Origin: Acidobacteriota bacterium
Lineage (GTDB): Bacteria; Acidobacteriota; Thermoanaerobaculia; UBA5066
Length of the DNA: 64,000 nt
Direction of reading: 5' to 3'
NCBI GenBank assembly: GCA_008363385.1
Contig: RHKY01000004.1
Span: 1 to 64,000 of the forward strand
Of the stretch, positions 40,825-51,000 are shown piece by piece; within the stretch, counting starts at the first letter, position 1; each line of letters opens with the position of its first letter. Made by a program: the position numbers and the translations under genes. The notes under the pieces are model-generated. The model ran no database searches. It worked only from the letters and a program-made list of their open reading frames with translations, and was not told where the DNA came from.

Positions 40825-42645
40825 ATGCCGTCCGTCGACGAGCTCATCGAGACCGTTCGGGAGGAGATCCGCCGCGGCGACGTCCTGGCCGCCTGGGACA
40901 CGGCGTCCGAGCGGATCGAGGCCGGCGAGAAGAGCCACGAGCTCCTCTACTGGGGCGTCCTGGCCCTGGCGAGGGCCGGCGCCACGGAGCAGGCGCTGGC
41001 GCACTACGCGCCCCTGGCCGAGGCCCTGAAGGGGGACGTCCCGCGGAAGCTGAGGATCCGGATCGGCTCGCTCTTCGCCAGGCTCCAGAAGGACCGGGCC
41101 CTGACCGGCCCCGCCGCCGAGCGGGCGGAGCGGCTGGCCCGCGCGGCCCGCGCCTACGAGGACGTCTTCACCCTCGACCCCGACCCCTTCCCGGGCGTCA
41201 ACGCCTCGACGCTCTGGCTCCTCGCCGGCGAGAGGGACCACGCCCGATCGATCGCCTCCCGTGTGCTGGCGCTCTGCGCCACGCAGCAGCCCTCCGAGGC
41301 CGAGGACGCCTACTACCTCCGGGCGAGCGAGGCCGAGGCGGCGCTCGCCCTGGGCGACCGCGACGCGGCGGCGGCCGCGCTCGCCCGGGCCGCCTCCAGC
41401 GTGGGGCGCGACTACGCGGCGCTCGCGGGGACGCGCAAGCAGCTCCGCCTCCTCTGCTCCGCCGAGGGGGTCGACACGTCCCTCCTCGCCCCGCTCGCCA
41501 CGCCGAGCGTCGTCTACTATCTCGCCCCCGCGGGCGCCGCGTCGCTCCCCCCGGAGCGGGAGAGGGCCCTGCGCGGGCGGGTCGACCGCGCGCTCGCCGA
41601 GCGCCGCGTCGGCTTTGTCTTCGGGTCGCTCTCGGCCGGGGCCGAGATCGTCTTCGCCGAGGCCGCGCTCGAGAAGGGGCTCGAGCTGAAGGTCATCCTG
41701 CCGTTCGAGACCGAGGAGTACCGGCAGCTGATGGTGGCGCCGTACGGCGGGGAGTGGCTCGCCCGGTTCGACCGGTGCCTCGCCGCGGCCACGCCGCCGG
41801 TCCACTTCGCCACGACCGACTCGTTCCTCGGGGACAACGGCCTCTTCCTCTACGCCAGCCGGATGGCGATGGGCCTCGCGCTGACGAAGGCGAACACGCT
41901 CGACACCGAGGCGCGGCTCTTCGCCGTCCGCGAGGAGCTGGCCGAGGGCGAGGGGCACCGGTTCGTCGACCACGAGGCCGGGTTCTGGACCGGCTGCGGC
42001 TTCCCGGCCGACACGGTCGACGAGCTCCCGCCGCCCCCGCCGGGGGCCCCGGAGCCGCTCCGCCGCGAGGCGCCGCAGCGCTCCGGCGGGCGCGTCGTCA
42101 AGTCGATGCTCTTCGGCGACGTGAAGGGGTTCAGCAAGCTCCGCGAGGCCCAGCTCCCCATCTTCGCCCGGGAGATCCTCGGCACCTTCTCGCGGGTCCT
42201 CGAGTCGTTCGGGCCGAGGGTCCCGGTGAAGAACACGTGGGGCGACGCGCTCTACGTCGTGGCCGAGGACGCGGTGACGGGCGCCGACTGCGCCCTCAGC
42301 CTGCAGGAGGCGATCGCCACGCTGAGGCCGGAGAGCCACGGGCTCCCCGCCCACCTCGGCCTCCGGCTGGGCGGGCACACGGGGCCGGTCTTCCCGATCG
42401 ACGACCCGGTCCTCGGCTACCGGAGCTACATGGGCGTCCACGTCAGCCGGACGGCCCGGATCGAGCCGATCACGCCCGTGGGGTCCGTCTACGTGACCGA
42501 GGCCTTCGCCGCCGCCCTCGCCCTCGACCGGGCCGGGCGCTTCTCGACGGAGTACGTCGGGCACATCCCGGCGGCCAAGGACTGGGGGAAGCTCCGGGTC
42601 TACGTGCTCCGGCGCGCCCCGGTGGCGGCCGCGCTCACGGCTTGA
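40825..42645 (+). CDS. DUF4071 (TRAFs-binding-like) protein with C-terminal nucleotidyl-cyclase domain
   Basis: A 606-residue cytosolic protein. Residues about 1-220 are TPR-like helical repeats, and about 220-400 contain a Rossmann-like block (VGFVFGSLSAGAEIVFAEAA, LELKVILPFETEEYRQLMV). Together they match the DUF4071/TRAFs-binding region found in bacterial signalling proteins and in ASK-type kinases. From about residue 425 a class III cyclase domain is seen: SMLFGDVKGFSKLREAQLP carries the first metal Asp and VKNTWGDALYVVAEDA the second Asp. The ATG has GGGAGTGAAGA upstream. It may sense a ligand and make a cyclic nucleotide. The cyclase product and activity are unproven. It converges with and overlaps the RyR-domain gene. 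Confidence 0.75.
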   Translation: MPSVDELIETVREEIRRGDVLAAWDTASERIEAGEKSHELLYWGVLALARAGATEQALAHYAPLAEALKGDVPRKLRIRIGSLFARLQKDRALTGPAAERAERLARAARAYEDVFTLDPDPFPGVNASTLWLLAGERDHARSIASRVLALCATQQPSEAEDAYYLRASEAEAALALGDRDAAAAALARAASSVGRDYAALAGTRKQLRLLCSAEGVDTSLLAPLATPSVVYYLAPAGAASLPPERERALRGRVDRALAERRVGFVFGSLSAGAEIVFAEAALEKGLELKVILPFETEEYRQLMVAPYGGEWLARFDRCLAAATPPVHFATTDSFLGDNGLFLYASRMAMGLALTKANTLDTEARLFAVREELAEGEGHRFVDHEAGFWTGCGFPADTVDELPPPPPGAPEPLRREAPQRSGGRVVKSMLFGDVKGFSKLREAQLPIFAREILGTFSRVLESFGPRVPVKNTWGDALYVVAEDAVTGADCALSLQEAIATLRPESHGLPAHLGLRLGGHTGPVFPIDDPVLGYRSYMGVHVSRTARIEPITPVGSVYVTEAFAAALALDRAGRFSTEYVGHIPAAKDWGKLRVYVLRRAPVAAALTA

Positions 42646-42970
42646 CGATCCGGTAGCCGAGCGCGAGGAGCGTCCTCACGGTCTCGAGCGCCGTCCGCCG
42701 GTCGTACTCCCGCTCCTCCTCGGGGAGCTCGTCGTACGGGACGAGGCAGGGGTGCTCCCGCCTCTCGTCGTCCCGGACGGGGCCCCACCGCCAGCCGTCG
42801 GCGAGCCGCCCGGCAGCCCAGTTCTCGTGCGTGTTCCGGGCGAGGAGCTCGGTCAGCTCGGAGACCCCGGGCGGGACCTCGACGCCCGCGGTGTCGATCG
42901 GCCGGGGAATGTAAGCGGCCGCTCCCCCGGAGCCGGGTTCGGGGGGTCGATCCCTCGTCGTCGCGCCCAT
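42635..42970 (-). CDS. RyR-domain protein
   Basis: About 111 residues. Nearly the whole protein is a single RyR repeat: YIPRPIDTAGVEVPPGVSEL, RNTHENWAAGRLADGWRWGP, RDDERREHPCLVPYDELPEE and LLALGYRIVKP. All are canonical positions of the ryanodine-receptor repeat found in prokaryotic proteins. ATG 42970 with a GAGGG upstream is preferred; 42994 is an alternative. Prokaryotic RyR domains are proposed ligand sensors in nucleotide-based conflict or signalling systems. Its last 11 coding bases overlap the end of the DUF4071-cyclase gene in convergent orientation. Confidence 0.85.
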   Translation of the reverse strand: MGATTRDRPPEPGSGGAAAYIPRPIDTAGVEVPPGVSELTELLARNTHENWAAGRLADGWRWGPVRDDERREHPCLVPYDELPEEEREYDRRTALETVRTLLALGYRIVKP

Positions 42971-43078
42971 GCCGAGCACCCTCGCGAGGATCATCACACG
43001 GAACCCGGGAGGTGCGCGGGAGCACTAGAATCCGGCAGCCCGGGCGGCGGACCCCGGGCCGGGAGTGAGAGGCGCGAG

Positions 43079-45367
43079 ATGACCTTCTCGGTGACGGCCC
43101 GGTCCGGCGGCACGCGCGCGGCGACCAGGAGGGCGGCCCTCCTCACGGCCCTCCTCCTCGCGGGCCTCCCGGCCGCAGGCGCGGAGCCCGCGGCGGCCCA
43201 GCCGAAGTCGCTCGAGGCCCGCCCGGCCTCCTCGCCCATCGTCCTCGACGGCGTCCTCGACGAGAAGGCCTGGGCCGACGCGGACGTGGGCACGGGATTC
43301 GTCCAGCGCGAGCCCGACACCGGGAAGCCCGAGTCGCAGCGGACGGAGGTCCGGGTCGTCTACACCCCGACCACGCTCTACGTCGGGCTGAGCCTCTACG
43401 ACGACGAGCCGGGCCGGATCATCTACAAGGAGATGCAGCGCGACCAGCCGCTGTGGCGGGACGACGCCGTCGACGTCGTCCTGGACACGTTCGACGACAA
43501 GCGGAACGCCTACCTCTTCGAGACCAACTCCAACGGCGCCCGGACGGACGCGCTGATCACCGAGGAGGGACGCGACTTCAACCTGAACTGGAACGGGGTC
43601 TGGGACGTGGCGGCGAAGCGGACCCCAGAAGGCTGGTTCGCCGAGATGGCGATCCCCTTCACGACGCTCCGCTTCGACCCGAAGGCCCAGGCGTGGGGGT
43701 TCAACGTCCTGCGCTACATGCGGCGGCGCGCCGAGCAGTCGTTCTGGGCCCCGATCCTCCTCGACGCCGACGTGAAGCGGGTCTCGCGGTACGGCCGGCT
43801 GACGGGGATCCGGGACGTCCGCGAGGGGTGGAACCTCAACGTCAAGCCGTTCGTCACGGGCGCCCTGAAGTCCTCGCTCACCCCCTCCGGGGAGTACAGG
43901 GACGACGACTCGGTCGACTTCGGCGGCGACCTCAAGTGGGGGATCGCGCGGGCCCTCAGCCTCGACCTGACGGTGAACACCGACTTCGCCGAGACCGAGG
44001 TGGACGACCTCCAGACGAACCTGACGCGCTTCTCGCTCTTCCAGTCCGAGAAGCGGGAGTTCTTCCTCGAGAACGCCGGGATCTTCGAGTTCGGGCCGGG
44101 GGCCGTCGGGAACGGGATGGTCACCGCGATGAGCGTCGGCGCGCTCTCGTTCGGCGCCAGCGGCAGCAGCGGCACCGCCCCGCTGATGAAGGTCTTCCAC
44201 TCCCGCCGGATCGGGATCGGGCCGTCCGGGGAGGAGGTCCCGATCGACTTCGGCGGCCGGGTGACCGGCCGGCTCGGCGACTGGAACCTGGGCGTCCTCG
44301 ACGTCCAGACCGACGACGCGGACCTCCTGGCCGGCACCGGCCAGATCCCGAGCACGAACTTCGCGACGATGCGGGTGAGCCGCAACATCGGCGAGCGCTC
44401 GACGGCGGGGATGATCTTCACGCAGCGCGCCGAGGACGCGAACACGAACCGCGTCTTCGGCCTCGACCTCCACCTGCGTCCCACGAAGGAGCTCGCCATC
44501 GACGGCTACGGCGCCGTCAGCGACAACACGGCGCCGGACGGGGAGTCCGACTGGTCGGCGGCCCTCGTGGGGACCTGGAACGGCAGCGTCTGGCACGCCC
44601 AGGCCGGCTGGGTCCGCATCGGGGAGGACTTCGACCCCGAGGTGGGCTTCCTCCTGCGGCGGGGCGTCGACCGCTACAACGGCCGGGTCACCTACGAGCC
44701 GTGGCTGCGGACCCGGTCGATCCTGAACCTCCACTTCGAGGCGGACGCCCAGGTCTACTACGGCATCGACGGGCGGAAAGAGACCGAGGAGTACCGGGTC
44801 GACCTCTTCGGCCTGAGGACGACGAGCGCGGCCGAGGCCAAGGCGTTCGTCACCGAGACGTTCGACTCGCTGACCGCGCCTTTCCAGATCGCGCCCGGCG
44901 TCGTGATCCCCCCCGGCGACTACCGCTTCGACGCCGCGGGCCTCTCCTTCCTGACGCACAGCAGCAAGCCGGTCTCGGTCGAGGGGCAGGTGCTGGCGGG
45001 CGAGTTCTACGACGGGAACCGCCAGAGCGGGAGCCTCCTCCTCCGCCTCCGTCCCAACCGGTTCCTCCGCTCGGAGACGACGGTCGAGGTCAACAACGTG
45101 ACGCTGTCGACCGGCGACTTCACCGCGAAGATCTTCCGCGAGCGGATCGCCCTCGCGCTCGACCCGAAGCTCCTGGCGAACCTCTACCTCCAGTACAACG
45201 ACCTCGCCCAGCTCGCGTCGGTGAACTTCCGGTTCAACTGGAACTACCGGCCCGGCTCGGACGTCTTCCTCGTCTACAACCAGACGTGGGTCGCCCCGAG
45301 CCTGTCGAGCATGGTCCGGAAGGACCGCCAGCTGATGCTGAAGGTGACCTACCTCTTCCAGATGTAG
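43079..45367 (+). CDS. DUF5916 outer-membrane protein with CBM9-like N-terminal domain
   Basis: A 762-residue exported protein. A signal peptide (ALLTALLLAGLPAAGAEP) is followed by a CBM9/DOMON-like sandwich at about 45-220 (SPIVLDGVLDEKAWADADVG, VRVVYTPTTLYVGLSLYDDE). A DUF5916 beta-barrel follows (TDFAETEVDDLQTNLTRFSL, EKREFFLENAGIFEFG, FDPEVGFLLRRGVDRYNG). Proteins of this type are abundant in Bacteroidetes and Acidobacteriota outer membranes and may bind glycans or support secretion. ATG 43079 follows a GAGAGG, and TAGAAT at 43026 could be a -10. It is a single-gene unit. Confidence 0.85.
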   Translation: MTFSVTARSGGTRAATRRAALLTALLLAGLPAAGAEPAAAQPKSLEARPASSPIVLDGVLDEKAWADADVGTGFVQREPDTGKPESQRTEVRVVYTPTTLYVGLSLYDDEPGRIIYKEMQRDQPLWRDDAVDVVLDTFDDKRNAYLFETNSNGARTDALITEEGRDFNLNWNGVWDVAAKRTPEGWFAEMAIPFTTLRFDPKAQAWGFNVLRYMRRRAEQSFWAPILLDADVKRVSRYGRLTGIRDVREGWNLNVKPFVTGALKSSLTPSGEYRDDDSVDFGGDLKWGIARALSLDLTVNTDFAETEVDDLQTNLTRFSLFQSEKREFFLENAGIFEFGPGAVGNGMVTAMSVGALSFGASGSSGTAPLMKVFHSRRIGIGPSGEEVPIDFGGRVTGRLGDWNLGVLDVQTDDADLLAGTGQIPSTNFATMRVSRNIGERSTAGMIFTQRAEDANTNRVFGLDLHLRPTKELAIDGYGAVSDNTAPDGESDWSAALVGTWNGSVWHAQAGWVRIGEDFDPEVGFLLRRGVDRYNGRVTYEPWLRTRSILNLHFEADAQVYYGIDGRKETEEYRVDLFGLRTTSAAEAKAFVTETFDSLTAPFQIAPGVVIPPGDYRFDAAGLSFLTHSSKPVSVEGQVLAGEFYDGNRQSGSLLLRLRPNRFLRSETTVEVNNVTLSTGDFTAKIFRERIALALDPKLLANLYLQYNDLAQLASVNFRFNWNYRPGSDVFLVYNQTWVAPSLSSMVRKDRQLMLKVTYLFQM

Positions 45368-45381
45368 GTCCGCCCCCCCGG

Positions 45382-46776
45382 CTACGCCAGCCGCGCCCGG
45401 CGGACCACGCCAAGAACGCCGTTGGCGCGGAACTCGGCGAGGAGCTCCTCGGCCGGCGAGCGCTTCGCGTCGATCCTCCGGTCGAGGACGTCGAGGGCCG
45501 CCGCGGCGTCCCCCTCGCCCCTGAGGGCGAGGCCGCGGCGCGCGGCCCCGACGAGCTCGCGCGACAGGGCCGGGACGGACCGCCCGCGGACGTCCGTGTC
45601 GAACGGGAGCACCGTCGACGCCTCGAGCAGCTCCGTCCAGAACGCCAGCGGCTCTCCGAGGGCGAGCGCCTCGGCCTCGCCGAGGTCCGCGAGGAGCCCC
45701 GCGACGAGCGCCACCGAGACGAGCTCCTCGCCGGGGGGCTGGGCGGAGCTCGAGCGGTTCTCGATCACGACCTTCTCGAGGCTCGACTCCAGGTACTCCT
45801 CGATCTCCCCGCGGTCCCACGCCTCGACGAGCGCGCCGGCCTCCGCCCCCTCCCGCCACTTCCAGCGGATCCGCGCGGGGCCGAAGTAGGTCCAGTCGCT
45901 CGCCGCCACGTGCGCGAGCTCGGGCACGACGCGCGTCTCGGTCCCGTCGAGCGTCCGGGCGGGCCACCCGCCGGGAGGGGCGTCGCGGAGGAACCGGAGG
46001 AGCGTCGGGTGCTCCGGGACCCACGCCAGCCCCTTCCCCTTCGTCCCGATCAGGAACATCGGGGCCGAGTCCCAGAGGAGGGCGGCGTAGTCGCGCCAGC
46101 CGAGGACCTCGCGGCGGGGGATCCCCACCCTCGAGGCGTCGGCGGCGAAGCGGCTGTCCTCCGGAACGTGGTCCCTCCAGGCGAGCGGCCGGACCGAGAG
46201 GCGCCCACCGTAAGCGCCGGAGAGGTCGGGGTCGTTGCGGAGGAGAAAGTTGAGGAGGCCCGAGAGCCGGTGCAGGACCCGCGTGGCGCGCGGCGCGTCG
46301 GAGAACGGGACGTCGACGATCTCCTGGACGGCCGCCTTGTCGACGATCGTCCAGTGGTGCCAGCCGCGCTCGCGGATCGCGTAGTCGTAGCTCGGCCGTC
46401 GGGTCCGGAACCGGTAGTAGGCCTCGGGGGTCGGCGCGAGCGTCGGGTGGACGCCGCACCCGAGCGGGACGAACCCGAGGGACAGGAGCGGCGCGAACGC
46501 CTCCTCCTCGAGCGAGCGCAGCTGCGCGGCGAGCTGCGCGAGGGAGGGAGCGGGGGCGGTCGCGATCTCCAGGAGGGGCCCGGTGTCGGTCGTCACCACC
46601 TGCCGCGAGGCGATGCACGGTCCGGCGGGGGCGACGTCCCGCACGACGCCGTCCTCCTTGGCCCGCCAGCCGGCCGCGGCGAGGAGGTCCCAGAGGGCGA
46701 GGAAGGCCTCGGGCGGCGCCGGGGAGAGGTCGCCGGCGGCGACGACCGGCATCTCCAGCTCGGCGGCGACGAGCAC
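45382..46776 (-). CDS. Glutamate-cysteine-ligase-like (GCS2-type) enzyme
   Basis: A 464-residue protein. LLEIATAPAPSLAQLAAQLR, then a FVPLGCGVHPTLAPTPEAYY stretch, resemble the glutamate-binding half of GCS2/EgtA-type ligases. YDYAIRERGWHHWTIVDKAA and HRLSGLLNFLLRNDPDLSGA also fit that fold, although similarity weakens later. Members join the gamma-carboxylate of glutamate to an amine or thiol. GTG 46776 is 7 bp downstream of the aminotransferase stop, so the two form an operon. A peptide-like metabolite or thiol pathway is possible, but the substrate is unknown. Confidence 0.6.
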   Translation of the reverse strand: MLVAAELEMPVVAAGDLSPAPPEAFLALWDLLAAAGWRAKEDGVVRDVAPAGPCIASRQVVTTDTGPLLEIATAPAPSLAQLAAQLRSLEEEAFAPLLSLGFVPLGCGVHPTLAPTPEAYYRFRTRRPSYDYAIRERGWHHWTIVDKAAVQEIVDVPFSDAPRATRVLHRLSGLLNFLLRNDPDLSGAYGGRLSVRPLAWRDHVPEDSRFAADASRVGIPRREVLGWRDYAALLWDSAPMFLIGTKGKGLAWVPEHPTLLRFLRDAPPGGWPARTLDGTETRVVPELAHVAASDWTYFGPARIRWKWREGAEAGALVEAWDRGEIEEYLESSLEKVVIENRSSSAQPPGEELVSVALVAGLLADLGEAEALALGEPLAFWTELLEASTVLPFDTDVRGRSVPALSRELVGAARRGLALRGEGDAAAALDVLDRRIDAKRSPAEELLAEFRANGVLGVVRRARLA

Positions 46777-46783
46777 GGCCGCC

Positions 46784-47989
46784 TCAGAGCGCCGCGAGCC
46801 TCTGGCAGAGGGGCTCGATCATGTCGCGCTCCACGATCCTCACGCGGCAGAAGCTGTCGTCCCAGCGGGGGTGCGTGTGCGAGAAGCTCGACCCCCCGAG
46901 GACCCGGATCCCGCGGGCCTTCAGCTCGGAGACGATGTCCCGCGACGGGGCCTCGACGCCCATGATCGCGACGCCCGGGTGGGTCGGCAGGACGTGGAGG
47001 CCCGCAGCCTCGAAGGCCCGGACGACCCTCTCCTTCTTCCGGACCGCCTCGCCGCGGACCTCGTCGATCACCTCCGACTCGAGCACGGCCTTCGCCAGGA
47101 CGGCCCCGACGATGCACGGCTCGAACGGCGTGTGGACCTGCCGGTAGTACCGGGCGAGCGGCGCGGAGAGGAACATGTAGCCCACGCGCTCGCCCGCGAG
47201 CCCGAGGGCCTTGGAGAAGGACCGGGCGACGATGACGTTCGGGTGGCGGCCGACGAGGTGGATCGCCGACTCCGAGTCGTCCACGTAGTCGCCCCACGCC
47301 TCGTCGACCAGGAGGACCGCGTCGTGCCGGTCGCACGTGACGGCCAGCCGCTCGATCTCGTCGAGGCCCCAGTGGAGCCCGAGGGGGTTGTTCGGGTTGT
47401 CGACGTACACGATCGAGACGGCGTGGCCCGCGAGCTCCCGCTCCAGGCCCTCGCGCGGGAGCCGGTAGTCCGACTCGTCCAGGAGCAGGGACCGGTACGT
47501 CCCGCCCGACGCCACGAACTCCGAGGGGATCTCTCCGAACTGGGGCCCGACCCCGAGCATCACGTCCCCCCGGAGGAGCTTGTGGATGACGCGCTCCATC
47601 AGGTTGAAGCTGCCGTGACCGAGGAAGAGGTTCCGCGCCGTGACGCCGTCGGCCCCGTAACGGGCGAGGAGGAACGGCTTGACGAGCGTCTCGTACCCGA
47701 CCTCCGGGTACCGGGAGACGAGCTCCGGGTCGAGGTCGCGCAGGGCCGCCGCGATCACCCGCGCCGTCCCGTGCCGGAAGTATCCCGACGCGCAGTCGAT
47801 GACGGGGACGACCTGCGGGACCTCGACCGGCTCCGGGGGCTCCGGGTAGGCCCCGGGCCGGTCCTGGAAGACGCGGGCCGAGACGACGTACGTGTCGCGC
47901 CGGTAGTCGAGCAGCGCGTCCCGGATCTTCAGGGCCCGCCCCTCCCTCTTCTCATCTCCACCCCTGTCGACCGCTCCGGGCCGCGGCAT
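46784..47989 (-). CDS. PLP-dependent class I/II aminotransferase
   Basis: A 401-residue fold-type I enzyme close to histidinol-phosphate/threonine-phosphate aminotransferases. VYVDNPNNPLGLHWGLDEIE is the substrate/PLP region, AVLLVDEAWGDYVDD supplies the ring-binding Asp, and VIVARSFSKALGLAGERVGYM supplies the Schiff-base Lys. A Gly-His-Gly-Ser loop (GHGSFNLMERVIHKLLRGD) precedes them. No his operon is around it. It is followed after 7 bp by the GCS2-like ligase gene, which implies a shared small-molecule pathway, perhaps amino-acid ligation or a specialised metabolite. Confidence 0.8.
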   Translation of the reverse strand: MPRPGAVDRGGDEKREGRALKIRDALLDYRRDTYVVSARVFQDRPGAYPEPPEPVEVPQVVPVIDCASGYFRHGTARVIAAALRDLDPELVSRYPEVGYETLVKPFLLARYGADGVTARNLFLGHGSFNLMERVIHKLLRGDVMLGVGPQFGEIPSEFVASGGTYRSLLLDESDYRLPREGLERELAGHAVSIVYVDNPNNPLGLHWGLDEIERLAVTCDRHDAVLLVDEAWGDYVDDSESAIHLVGRHPNVIVARSFSKALGLAGERVGYMFLSAPLARYYRQVHTPFEPCIVGAVLAKAVLESEVIDEVRGEAVRKKERVVRAFEAAGLHVLPTHPGVAIMGVEAPSRDIVSELKARGIRVLGGSSFSHTHPRWDDSFCRVRIVERDMIEPLCQRLAAL

Positions 47990-48070
47990 CGCCCTCGCCG
48001 CCAGCCCTGAGGACCCGCCGGAGCCCCGCGGCGCCGTGCGCGCCGGGACGCCCCGAGTCTAGCAGCCCCG

Positions 48071-51000
48071 TCACGCGCGCGGCCCGCCCTGGATGGCCCG
48101 CAGGCGCCCGACGAGGACGCGGATGATCCCTCGCGCGATCTCGTGCTGGTCCTGCATCAGGTCGAAGAGCGACTCCTGGTCGAGCGTCAGGAGGAGGGAG
48201 TCCTCCGCGGCGGAGACGGAGGCGGTCCGGGGCTCCGAAGAGAGGGCGGCCAGCTCCCCGACGACCGCGCGCTCGGCGACCTCGGCGACCACGCGGTCCC
48301 CGACGTGGACGCGGAGGCGGCCCGCCGCCACGACGTACGTCGTGGTCCCGGGGTCGCCCTTGCGGAAGAGGACCTCCCCCCTGCGGACGCGCACCTCGCG
48401 GGTCCGGCCCGCCACGTCGGCGAGCACGTCGTCCGGGACCTCCGCGAAGATCTCGGCCGTCTTCAGGACGAGGACCCGGTCGAGGGGGGAGAGCGCCTCG
48501 CCGTTGGCGGCCCAGGCCGACGGCGCGGCGGCCGGCGCCGGGCCCTCCCCGGCCGGCCTCGTGGCCCGGGCCACCGGCGCGGCGCGCACGCGCTGGCAGA
48601 GGACGGCGACGATCCCCCGGACGACCTCGATCCACGTGGAGGCCACGTCGTGCAGGTCGACGTCCGAGAGGCGGAGGAGCCGGGACGGCTCGGTGGCCGT
48701 CACCCGCTCGGGAGCGGCCTCGGGCTCCAGCGCGGAGAGCTCGCCGAAGGTCTGCCCCGGCCTCAGGAGCGACGCGGGCTCGCCCGGGGCCTCCAGGCGG
48801 AGCGACCCCTCGGAGACGACGTACATCGCCCGCCGGAAGTCCCCCTCGCCCCACACCTCCTCCCTCGCCCCCACCCGCACCTCCGAGAGGCGCGGGGCCA
48901 GCTCGGCGAGGATCTCGTCGTCGATCTCGCGGAAGATGCTGACCCCGCGCAGGACGCGCACGCGGTCGACGACCGAGAGCCTTCGCTCGCCCTCCCCGCC
49001 TCCCGCCCAGCGCGCCGCGGCCGTCTCGCGGACGAGGAGGTCGTCGTCCTCGAGCAGCTCGCGCCGGCGGCCCTCCGGAAGGCCCTCCGGGCGCGCCGCC
49101 AGCGCGTCGACGGCGCACGCCCGGATCCAGCTCCCGGCCCTCGGCCTCCCGGAGAGGAGCCGTTCGAGGTGCTCCGGGGCAGAGAGGGGGGCCTCCTCGC
49201 TCCGCTCGGCCAGGACCGGAAGGGCGCTCCGGGCGTGCGCGCGGTCGACGCGGGTCTCGAAGAGCTCCAGCGCCAGGTCCCTCTGGGCCGCCGAGAGCCC
49301 CAGGCCCGAGGCGACCCGGAGCATCGCCTCGGGGTCGAGGAGGAACGAGAGGAAGAGGCAGATCCTCCGCTGCGTCCGGACGAGCTCCTGCCCCAGCGCC
49401 GCGACGAGGAGCTCGGCCCCGGGGGTGTCCGCGAGGTCGCGCCGGGCCGCCACGAGGAGGCTGCCGCGCCGGGCTTCCTCCCTCAGGCCGTTCTCGACGA
49501 TCCTCCGGTCGGGGCCGGCCGCCCGGAAGCCGCACTGGCGGAGCGACCAGAGGACGTCGGAGAGGAGCTGGCGCTCGGCGAACGCCAGCTCTCCGACGAG
49601 GAACCGCGTCGCGGTCGCGTCGTGGACGCGCCCGAGCACCTGGACGACGGCCCGGCGGAGAGAGGGCGAGCTCCCGGGCGCCTGGTAGGCCGAGACGAGG
49701 GCCCGCGAGGCGGCCTCCGGGGACTCGAGGAGAGCCCGCACCGCCTCGGCCCGGAGCCCCGGCACCTCCAGGCAGGCGACGAGGAGGGGCCAGAGCTCCG
49801 GCTGCCGGACGTGGCCCGCCGAGCGGACGGCCGTCCGCCGGACGGCCAGGTCCGCGTCCACCAGGAGGAGGGCGAGCCCTGAGGCCGCCCGCGCTCCTCC
49901 GACCTCCCCCAGGGCCCCGGCCGCCGCCGCGCGCTCCGCCCCGTCGGCCGAGCGCGCGAGCCGGTCCAGCTCCAGGAGGGCGGGGTGGCCGTCCGGGACG
50001 CCCGCGTGCCGCGCCAGGGCGACGAGCGCCCCGAGCCGCGTGGCGGGGTCCTTCGCCCCGGAGGCCTCTTCCAGGAGCGGCCGGACCGACTCCCGCCCCG
50101 ACGCCCCGAGGGCCCGGAGGAGGGCTCCCCGGGCTGCCGCCTCCTCGGACGCGAGCCGGGCCGAGAGGAGCGGCACCCAGCCCGCGTCGCCGGAGCGCTC
50201 GACCGCCCCGTAGGCCCCGGCGCGCACGGCCGGGTCGGGGTGCGCCAGGACCCGCCGGAGGAGGTCCGGGAGGCGCGGGTGCTCGGCCTCCTCCAGCAGC
50301 CGCAGGCAGTAGAGGACCTCGGCGGGACGCGGGCTCGAAAGGCCGCGTTCGAGGATCTCGAGGCTCGCCGGGTCGTTCACCGTGAGGTCGGCGCCGGTCA
50401 CGCCGCGGCGCCTCAGCGCGGTCGTCAGGGCGCCGGGGAACGCCCTTCCGACCGAGACGGCCGCCCCGAGCCAGCCGAGGAGGACGGGGAGGAACGCGGC
50501 GGTCAGCCCGACGGCCGAGACGCCGAGCCCCTTCGTCAGGAGGAGGAGCACCGCGCCCGTGAGGCCGCCGGCGATCGGAGCGGCGATCGTCTCGGCCGCC
50601 GTCTGCACCCGCACCCGCCGCTCCCGCGAGAGCGGCTGGTAGAGCGAGTAGTAGGCCGGCTGGCCGAGCGCGCCGGTCAGCAGCCTCTCGAGGAGCCTCA
50701 TCGCGACGACAGCCCAGAAGAGGGCCGGGGACGGCAGGCCGGAGCGGCCCACGTGGAGGACCACGAGCGCGGCGAGGAGGAGGGCCGCCGGGGTCGCGAC
50801 GAGACCGCCCATCAGGCCGAAACGGAGGAGGAAGCGGCCCGAGAGGAGCGAGCGCAGGACGAGGCCGAGGACGCTGGCGACGGCGGTGAAGCGGCCGAGG
50901 AACACCGCGACGTCGGCGGCCCGGGGGAACGTCTCGGCGACCTGGAAGTAGAAGACGTTGTTGACGAAGAAGCCCGCCGACAGGACGAGCGCGTACGTCA

